Part shown: positions 37,313 to 43,908 of the stretch, piece after piece | How positions within the stretch are numbered: position 1 is the stretch's first letter | How the letters are laid out: each line of letters begins with the position of its first letter | Origin: Patescibacteria group bacterium | GTDB taxonomy: Bacteria; Patescibacteriota; Minisyncoccia; Phycocordibacterales; Phycocordibacteraceae | Length of the DNA: 43,908 bases | Assembly (NCBI GenBank): GCA_029260935.1 | Contig: JAJDCJ010000017.1 | Coordinates: forward strand, 1-43,908 | Reading direction: 5' to 3' | Notes under the pieces: generated by a model | The model's input: only the letters and a program-made list of their open reading frames with translations | The model's database searches: none | Told to the model about the DNA's origin: nothing | Made by a program: the position numbers and the translations under genes

Positions 37313-37790
37313 TGAAATCATAACCTTTGCTCGAACTTACTTCCAATCGCGAAGCGATTGATCTGCAACGCGCCGAGCGCGTGGTGACTCTAAACTTAAT
37401 CTTACGCATTGGAGTTTGATGTGACGCGCCACACGCCTCGCTCCACTCGGCGTCCAAAAACCAAAACTATTTCCTTCCTTCTTCTTTTCCTGCGGTGGGT
37501 TTTTTGAAAAATGAAAAGCAAAAAGAATGGTGTTGCGAGGTTCCGCCGGAGCGAAGCGGAGGCGGTTAGGTGTCGTAAAAAGTTCGCGCAAAGGTTAGAA
37601 TATCCTCACAAAAAGAAACTTCGTCCAAAGAAAGGGCGGAACACGCGCTTGCCTGTGGCAAGCGCGTGTGCGTTTTGTCGCGCATCCGCGCGGCGTATTG
37701 GGACGGGACGGGGACGGAAAACTGCATGGATTTACACCTTGCTTCGTATCCACCACAGTCGCTTTTTTGTTAGAATAGAATGAAGCGACT

Positions 37791-39317
37791 ATGGCAAACC
37801 AAAAATGTTTTCTCTACGCACGCAAATCAACGGAACCTGACGACAAGCAGGTGATGTCCATTCCTGCGCAGTTGGTGGAATTGCGAGAATTTGCGCGTAA
37901 AGAAAATCTTGAAATCCTTTCGGAGTTTCAAGAGTCGAAAAGCGCAAAGACTCCAGGGCGTGAACAGTTTGCAGAAATGATAACGCGCATTGAAGCTGGA
38001 GAAGCAAGCGGGATTTTAGCATGGCACCCTGACCGCTTGGCGAGAAATAGTATCGATGGTGGGCGCGTCATTTATGCAGTTGATACACAAAAGGTTACGT
38101 CTTTACGCTTTCCGACATTTTGGTTTGAACCCACTCCGCAGGGACTCTTTATGTTACAAGTGGCGTTCGGACAATCTAAATATTATTCAGACAGCCTAAC
38201 GCAAAATGTGAAGCGAGGAATGCGAGCAAAATTACGCCGTGGCGAGTGGCTAACGCGCGCTCCTTTCGGGTATGTAAATAATCCTAAAACTCGTAACATT
38301 GAACCACATCCCGTGCATAGCAAAATTATCGTGCGCGCTTTTAAGGAGTATGCAAAAGGTACGCATGGACTCGTATCGCTTTCACATTTTTTGCATGAAC
38401 ATGGAGTTAGTACCAAGAAAGGTACGCCACTTGGCAAAGCTTCCATCAAACGACTTTTAACGAACCGTGCATACCTAGGATTTACAAAACATTATGACGA
38501 ATGGTTTGAAGGAAGCTTTGCGCCAATTATAACTCCCAAATTGTTTGAAGCCGTCCAAAAGGTTCTCGCAAGCAAAGCAAGACCTCGGAGAATGAAAGCA
38601 AAACATGACTTTCCATTTACCAATCTTTTTCGTTGCGGAGAGTGCGGGAGTATGTTCACCGCACAATGGGCTACAGGAAAGTGCGGAGGAAAGTATAGAT
38701 ACTATCGGTGTACGAAAAAGAAAGGAAAATGTGCTCAAGGATATTTGCGCGAGGAAGCTCTTGTCGCAGAAATAAAGGAACGGTTCCAAACAATTTCACT
38801 TTGCGATGAGGATACAGATTATATGCTCAAACGTGTTGAGGAGTTTGAGCAAGGGGAAAATCACTCATCGCAAAGTCGTGTTCAAAATCTTTCTTCCAAA
38901 CTCAAAGCAAGCGAGGAGAAACTGGACAAGCTCGTCTCGGTTTATCTTGATGGTGATATTCCAAAGTCAGTGTACATCAAGAAAAAAGACGAGCTTATGA
39001 GAGAATCGCTTGCTTTGAAAGAAAAGCGGAAAGATTTTGAGCACTTGGGAAATAATTGGGTCGAACCCCTGCGGGAATGGATTTTAGATACGAAACAAGC
39101 CAATTTTTTGAGCTCATCCGCAGATTTCCACGAAATCAGCTCCTTCGTCAAAAAGGTTGGAACGAACCCTACGGTTCGTGACAAATCCGCGCGCTTCGGC
39201 GCGCCAGTTCCGTCTGAATTCGTCGCGGAGCGACGCGCATTGGGAAAAGTTCTAAATTGTGACCCTAACGATACGGAACTCAAAACCCATAGTCCAGCAT
39301 CTCCAGGAAGTGGCTAG
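37791..39317 (+). CDS. Large serine recombinase (resolvase N-domain, recombinase domain, zinc beta-ribbon, coiled coil)
   Basis: YARKSTEPDDKQVMSIPAQLVELREFARKENLEI, GILAWHPDRLARNSIDGGRVIYA, FRCGECGSMFTAQ...YYRCTKKKGKCAQGYLREEALV. Confidence 0.95.
   Translation: MANQKCFLYARKSTEPDDKQVMSIPAQLVELREFARKENLEILSEFQESKSAKTPGREQFAEMITRIEAGEASGILAWHPDRLARNSIDGGRVIYAVDTQKVTSLRFPTFWFEPTPQGLFMLQVAFGQSKYYSDSLTQNVKRGMRAKLRRGEWLTRAPFGYVNNPKTRNIEPHPVHSKIIVRAFKEYAKGTHGLVSLSHFLHEHGVSTKKGTPLGKASIKRLLTNRAYLGFTKHYDEWFEGSFAPIITPKLFEAVQKVLASKARPRRMKAKHDFPFTNLFRCGECGSMFTAQWATGKCGGKYRYYRCTKKKGKCAQGYLREEALVAEIKERFQTISLCDEDTDYMLKRVEEFEQGENHSSQSRVQNLSSKLKASEEKLDKLVSVYLDGDIPKSVYIKKKDELMRESLALKEKRKDFEHLGNNWVEPLREWILDTKQANFLSSSADFHEISSFVKKVGTNPTVRDKSARFGAPVPSEFVAERRALGKVLNCDPNDTELKTHSPASPGSG
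39259..39302 (+). repeat. Left copy of about 44-bp direct repeat bracketing the TauE/SafE gene
   Basis: gtgaccctaacgatacggaactcaaaacccatagtccagcatct. Confidence 0.88.
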
Positions 39318-39442
39318 GATAGCGGGCAAATTCAGGACACTGGAGAATAACGCTTATTTTACGGAAGTGGAGAGCAAGGAACTAATCCCCTAACGAAGTT
39401 AAAACCTGTCTCTACGCTATAATTATCTGATAACACACATTT

Positions 39443-40189
39443 ATGATTCTAACTGACCTGATTATTTTTGGCATTGGATTTTTTGCAGCTTTTGTAGGAA
39501 GTATTGCAGCTGGTTCAGGCTTGATACTCATCTCCGCGCTACTCTTCCTTGGAATTCCACTGCCGGTAGCATTAGGAAGTACTAAGGTTGGTGCTCTTGG
39601 TTCTAGAATTGGCAACATAATTCGATTTTTGAAACATCAGAATATGGGTGTGCCATGGAGAGATATTGTTGTACTCACACTAATCGGTATTCCAGGCGCA
39701 CTACTCGGCACTTTTGTAATTGTATCCATTGAGTCTCAGATTCTGGAGAAAATTATAGGTGTGATACTTGTTCTCCTTCTGCCATTTTTATTTCGTGAAA
39801 AAGTGTTGGGAATCGTTGCAAATAGAGCAAGTGGAATTAAAAGATTCTTTTCACATATCGGATTCTTTCTACTCTCAATCTGGGATGGATTTTTCTCTCC
39901 TGGTGCAAGTTTCTTCCAAACATATCTGCTTGCAAAAGGATATGGTTATACTCTTTTGCAAGGTAAGGCAGTGACACGAATTCCGTATTTCATTGCTGAT
40001 GCAGTCAGTATTTCTATTTTCGTTGTGTACGCTTTGATTGACTATCGTATTGCGATTGTGTTGTTTGTTGGAATGTTGCTAGGGGGCTATGTTGGCACTG
40101 CAGTTGCCATCAAAAAAGGTGATGCGTGGATCAAACCACTTCTTGGAATCGTAATAGTAGTAACCGCAATAAAGTTGATATTCTTTTAA
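39443..40189 (+). CDS. TauE/SafE (TSUP) family membrane permease
   Basis: Multi-TM; GIGFFAAFVGSIAAGSGLILISALLFLGIPLPVALGSTKVGALGSRIGN...IPGALLGTFVI. Confidence 0.88.
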   Translation: MILTDLIIFGIGFFAAFVGSIAAGSGLILISALLFLGIPLPVALGSTKVGALGSRIGNIIRFLKHQNMGVPWRDIVVLTLIGIPGALLGTFVIVSIESQILEKIIGVILVLLLPFLFREKVLGIVANRASGIKRFFSHIGFFLLSIWDGFFSPGASFFQTYLLAKGYGYTLLQGKAVTRIPYFIADAVSISIFVVYALIDYRIAIVLFVGMLLGGYVGTAVAIKKGDAWIKPLLGIVIVVTAIKLIFF

Positions 40190-40282
40190 TCTAAAGGCAA
40201 TTCTAAAAAAGAAGTTTAATAACTCGTTAGGGTTGGCACAAAAAACACTAAAATACGTTGAGAAATATGATCGTCACATTAG

Positions 40283-40326
40283 GTGACCCTAACGATACGG
40301 AACTCAAAACCCGTTATCCAGCATCT
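40283..40326 (+). repeat. Right copy of about 44-bp direct repeat bracketing the TauE/SafE gene
   Basis: gtgaccctaacgatacggaactcaaaacccgttatccagcatct. Confidence 0.88.
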
Positions 40327-40486
40327 TAGTGGAGATATGGGGATAAGGAGATATGGGGATAAGTACGATATTTTTTGCATATTTGTGTCATAATATTTTC
40401 CGTGGCCTCCCCGGTCCTCGCAGGGAGGAAATGGGGTCAAGACCCATTTATTGTGACCCTATGGGGAAGTGTCTTTGCTTACGCTC

Positions 40487-40674
40487 GCACGCATCGGTCA
40501 CCTTTGCTAAGTATTTTGTTCGTCCTATAGACTCAAAAATACTAAGCGACGCGACCCCGTCGGCTACTACTGTGTATACTCACATGCTTTGCAGTAGCCT
40601 CTTTTCGATTCCCCGTAGGGTCTACAAGAACGTAAAAACCCCAATACTTTCGTATTGAGGTTAACGTCTTGTGA
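40487..40674 (-). repeat. tRNA-linked modular element downstream of tRNA-Glu (right copy of direct repeat)
   Basis: T-T/A-A mismatch hairpin 40496-40556; AGTATA-loop hairpin; inverted tRNA-3' copy cgattccccgtagggtc; direct copy tgtgaccctatgggg near 40452. Confidence 0.87.
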
Positions 40675-40743
40675 CCCTACGGGGAATCGAACCCCGATTT
40701 CCAGGATGAAAACCTGACGTCCTAACCATTAGACGATAGGGCC
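40672..40743 (-). tRNA. tRNA-Glu(UUC)
   Basis: Anticodon stem-loop CAGGTTTTCATCCTG, T-arm CGGGGTTCGATTCCCCG, acceptor GGCCCTA/TAGGGTC. Confidence 0.95.
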
Positions 40744-41007
40744 GGAGAATTTCCGAATACTGCTCAGGAAACGCGTTTGGGACGATGGAAAAATTCGTGA
40801 GTCATAGCTGGGCTATGGCGATACGGATTTTTTCGAGTACCAGGCGTGTTTACAACGCAGATTTCGAAATTATACGGCACGATCGTCGTCTGCACGATAG
40901 GGCCATATACTAGGTTGTAGGTACTAGGTGTGAGAAAAAACACCTAAGGAAACCAGGAACAACTCTCAAAATATAGCATTTTTCGCCCAAAATGCTAGAG
41001 TTTTAGG

Positions 41008-41058
41008 GCTGGAGGTGTGGCTGAGTGGAGGAAATACAAACTGCTTTGTATTTCCTCC
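41008..41058 (+). repeat. 5'-end fragment duplication of tRNA-Ser followed by 14-bp hairpin
   Basis: ggaggtgtggctgagtgg identical to tRNA-Ser 5' end, then GGAGGAAATACAAA-CTGC-TTTGTATTTCCTCC. Confidence 0.85.
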
Positions 41059-41114
41059 GAAGGAGGGCAATCACGAAGCCACTCGTCTGGTAACCAAAAT
41101 TTGAAATATATTTT

Positions 41115-41201
41115 GGAGGTGTGGCTGAGTGGTTGAAGGCACTGCTTTCGAAAAGCAGCATACGGGCAACTGTATCAGGGGTTCGAATCCTCTCACCTCC
41201 G
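41115..41201 (+). tRNA. tRNA-Ser(CGA)
   Basis: Acceptor GGAGGTG/CACCTCC, anticodon stem-loop CTGCTTTCGAAAAGCAG, long variable arm. Confidence 0.95.
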
Positions 41202-41340
41202 CATATATGAACGCAGTGAATATACTGCGGAGGTGGAGTGAAGCGCCTGCGCGCTTCGCGTGAGGATTCGAAAGGCGGAATACCACACCTCGCGAGGTGT
41301 GGTATTCCGCATGTGTGCGAATCCCGGGATTCGCACAAAC
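41202..41340 (+). repeat. tRNA-linked element downstream of tRNA-Ser: interrupted inverted copy plus two perfect palindromes
   Basis: GCGGAGGTG-[hairpin]-GTGAGGATTCGAA (41227-41272); 36-bp palindrome 41275-41310; 24-bp palindrome 41314-41337. Confidence 0.85.
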
Positions 41341-41392
41341 GAGCTCTCCGACTTTATTTTTTCTTATGTCACTCAAAAGGTATACTGAGTGC

Positions 41393-42517
41393 ATGCAAAC
41401 GCCACGATACGAATATAGCCGGTCAAAAATACAAGAAAAGATAGATTCTCTCCTTGCTTTTAAAACACCTTACGGGCTTACGGTGCGCTATGCAATAAAA
41501 GCAAACCCACACTCGGAGATTATAGACATGATGCATAAGGCGAGTATACATTTTGACGCAAGTTCAAGTTATGAGGCAACTCAACTTTTAAAACAAGGAA
41601 TACCTGGAAGTCACATATCACTCTCATCCCAACAATCACCACATAATCTTGAAGAGCTCCTTGATGCGGGAGTTTTGTTTGTGGCAACATCACTCCATCA
41701 GATGGATGTGTTCCTTGCATGCAAAAATCATCCCGGCACTGTTGGGGTACGAGTAAACCCTGACATCGGGCGCGGACATAACAATAGAACAAGCACTGCG
41801 GGAGTAAGTGCGAGTTTTGGTGTATGGCATGAGTACATAGACAACGTAATTGAACGAGCACAATCACACAACATAAAGATAAACAGAGTGCATGTTCATG
41901 TTGGCTCCGGCGGTGACCCACATTTATGGAGCGGTATTATAGAAAAGTCGCTCACTATGACAGAGAAGTTTACCGATGCCACATCGCTGGATATAGGTGG
42001 TGGTTTTAAAGTGCAACGATTTTCAGATGAACAAGAAGCTGATATGGAAAAAATCATACATATTTTTAAAGACACACTTTCTTCTTTTTATACACGCACA
42101 GGAAGAAAGATTCATTTGGAAATTGAGCCAGGCAGTTACTTAGTGGCGCACGCCGGTGTCTTAGTTGCCGAAGTTGATGACATTGTAGACACTGGGAAAA
42201 ATGGTCACACATTCCTACGTCTCAACACTGGAATGAATGATTTTCTACGAAGCTCACTGTACGGTGCACAGCACCGCATTGAAGTACTAAACGAAAACAC
42301 TGAAACAAAAGAGTATGTCGTCGTAGGTCACAATTGCGAATCCGGGGACATTCTTACCCCTGCCCCTGGTGACCCGGAAAAAATTGAAACGCGAACACTC
42401 AAACAAGCATCTATAGGAGACGAGGTACGGATATACGACACAGGTGCCTATGGGGCAAGTATGCGTGCAAAAGGATACAACTCATTTCCCGATGCCGAAG
42501 AAGTACTAGTTGATTAG
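41393..42517 (+). CDS. PLP-dependent diaminopimelate/ornithine decarboxylase family protein (alanine-racemase fold)
   Basis: YAIKANPHSEIIDMM, HVGSGG, LDIGGGF, EIEPGSYLVAHAG, GHNCESGDIL; start at internal Met. Confidence 0.88.
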   Translation: MQTPRYEYSRSKIQEKIDSLLAFKTPYGLTVRYAIKANPHSEIIDMMHKASIHFDASSSYEATQLLKQGIPGSHISLSSQQSPHNLEELLDAGVLFVATSLHQMDVFLACKNHPGTVGVRVNPDIGRGHNNRTSTAGVSASFGVWHEYIDNVIERAQSHNIKINRVHVHVGSGGDPHLWSGIIEKSLTMTEKFTDATSLDIGGGFKVQRFSDEQEADMEKIIHIFKDTLSSFYTRTGRKIHLEIEPGSYLVAHAGVLVAEVDDIVDTGKNGHTFLRLNTGMNDFLRSSLYGAQHRIEVLNENTETKEYVVVGHNCESGDILTPAPGDPEKIETRTLKQASIGDEVRIYDTGAYGASMRAKGYNSFPDAEEVLVD

Positions 42518-42525
42518 TGTTCTCT

Positions 42526-43554
42526 TTAAAAACTATTTATAAAAAACCCAATGGTGTCTGCGTTTTGAATGGCGAGCGCAATGAGAATTGAAACTGCTAA
42601 GCCGAACATGAGGCGTAACACATCTTTCCCCACAATCGGGAACACATGTTTGAATTTATAGTCTGCAATTCTGGCATACATAGCCAACTCTCTACCACTT
42701 AACAGGCCGATAAACACCCACGTGGTGGACATAGGAATGTTGTTAATTTCTTTGAAGAAAAGCAAAATTAAAGCAAAACAAAAATCAATGATCGTAGCGC
42801 TTCGGATGTAGTTTGTGTGTGATTTTTCAAGTACTATATTCTGAATCTTCCCTCCTCGTTTCCAAAAAATATACGCAAGCCCCAACACAAACACACTCAG
42901 CACCATAATAAATTGTGTGATGTTCAGATCCCGTGGTAAAAAGACGGCAACGTTTGCAATGTCGTGCGAAAGCCACGTGTACCATAAAAAACCAGTGGCG
43001 CTCCACTGAAGTATGCGCCATATAAGTTCTCTTTCTTTTGGAACTGGGTTGTTTTTATTGTCCCACTTGAAAATAACAAACCATAACACGTACGCCACTA
43101 CTGCCGCGATAGCGTAGCCCATTGCTGATTTTAAAAGAATACTACTAAAGAGCACTGACGAAGCAAAAGCACTCAACACTAACAGCGACGTTGAGACAGG
43201 AATACCAAAACGCGTAAGGATAACCAATGCCAATGGCGCAAGTGCGTGGTACCACTGAATTTCTACAAACGGAATTCTCTCAAGTCTCCCTGAGGCAATG
43301 TCGCCACCGTTTCCAAAATAACTCACACTCAACGTGACCACTAAAATAAGGGCTGCGAAGCCCCAGAGGTAGTACCATTTTGTTTTTTCATTTGAGGCAA
43401 TGAAGGTGCCCAGCGTTTGAATACTGTCGTTGCCAATGACCGAGTACGCAGCAAATAAAAAGCCTAGAATCATCCATACAAATGTCATTTCTAGGCCAAA
43501 CATCGCCCTTAGTGTATCAGCCCCTCTTTTTTTAAGAAGTTTTGTTATCCCCAT
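42526..43554 (-). CDS. Polytopic membrane protein, PiT-like phosphate permease family (tentative)
   Basis: GNDSIQTLGTFIA, GIPVSTSLLVLSAF, NIPMSTTWVFIGLLSGRE resemble paired PiT signatures. Confidence 0.5.
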   Translation of the reverse strand: MGITKLLKKRGADTLRAMFGLEMTFVWMILGFLFAAYSVIGNDSIQTLGTFIASNEKTKWYYLWGFAALILVVTLSVSYFGNGGDIASGRLERIPFVEIQWYHALAPLALVILTRFGIPVSTSLLVLSAFASSVLFSSILLKSAMGYAIAAVVAYVLWFVIFKWDNKNNPVPKERELIWRILQWSATGFLWYTWLSHDIANVAVFLPRDLNITQFIMVLSVFVLGLAYIFWKRGGKIQNIVLEKSHTNYIRSATIIDFCFALILLFFKEINNIPMSTTWVFIGLLSGRELAMYARIADYKFKHVFPIVGKDVLRLMFGLAVSILIALAIQNADTIGFFINSF

Positions 43555-43581
43555 TATTACCCATCTGTTACACTGTGTTAA

Positions 43582-43908
43582 ATGACACTTCCTAAAATCA
43601 CTCTTGCCGATATATCCGCTTCGCTGAGTGTGAGTTTTCTCAGCATCGCAGCAGGCGCTGCTTTGGGTGAATGGGTAGGTATTGGTGCCTTTGTAGGCAT
43701 TATCAGCATCGGTGGAGCGGCACTCGTCAGTAGTGTCTTCGGCGGTATTCCTTTTAAAGTAAGTGGTCTTTCGGCAACAACAGGAGCGCTCTACATAGGT
43801 ATAGTAGAAACCACATCACTCAGCCCCGATGCACTCATCTGGTCAATGTTGATAGCCAGTGTTTTATTGTTCTGGTCGGGACAGTACAAAACCGAACGGA
43901 TTATGAAA
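43582..43908 (+). CDS. SulP/xanthine-permease-like transporter (partial, C-terminus outside window)
   Basis: Translation MTLPKITLADISASLSVSFLSIAAGAALGEWVGIGAFVGIISIGGAALVSSVFGGIPFKVSGLSATTGALYIG. Confidence 0.55.
   Translation, partial: MTLPKITLADISASLSVSFLSIAAGAALGEWVGIGAFVGIISIGGAALVSSVFGGIPFKVSGLSATTGALYIGIVETTSLSPDALIWSMLIASVLLFWSGQYKTERIMK

Noticed and set aside
40333-40363. Tandem ggagatatggggataa x2 as a functional repeat
   Set aside because: Only two short units; insufficient to claim function.
37313-40674. Prophage
   Set aside because: Besides the serine recombinase and a permease there are no phage structural or replication genes.

Overview
This 43.9-kb chromosomal window looks like a Patescibacteria/Parcubacteria-type (CPR) genome. 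That lineage is inferred from gene content: VirB2/TrbC-like mini-pilins, DUF4446, a degenerate trypsin-like protein and small ribosomal proteins. Recognisable core genes are parB (partial), a peroxiredoxin, miaA, rpmG, a ClpC/ClpB-type ATPase, a cysteine desulfurase, infB, rbfA, gyrA, rpsA, pth, lepB, an S21-like gene, ybeY, ftsA, ftsZ, trxB, an AlkA-like glycosylase, a CYTH protein, a PEP-synthase-like gene, a large serine recombinase, a TauE/SafE permease and a PLP-dependent decarboxylase. There are nine tRNA genes: Leu-CAA, Trp, Tyr, Cys, Leu-UAA, Leu-UAG, Lys-CUU, Glu and Ser-CGA. The main discovery candidate is non-coding. The 3' flank of every one of the nine tRNA genes carries a modular, hairpin-rich element. 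The usual layout is tRNA 3' end, a terminator-like hairpin, an inverted (antisense) copy of a tRNA 3' end, an exchangeable hairpin, a long hairpin with arm-covarying bases and an invariant T-T mismatch (GGTC..CTTAG//CTTAG..GACC), and a direct copy of the tRNA 3' end, sometimes iterated. Many hairpins share a 5'-CTGC-3' tetraloop in tRNA-sense orientation on unrelated stems. At tRNA-Glu about 185 bp of this element is duplicated on both sides of a 3.4-kb island encoding a serine recombinase. I propose an undescribed tRNA-3'-end-targeted mobile or structured-nucleic-acid family. All alignments and pairings were done by eye; no database or folding search was run.
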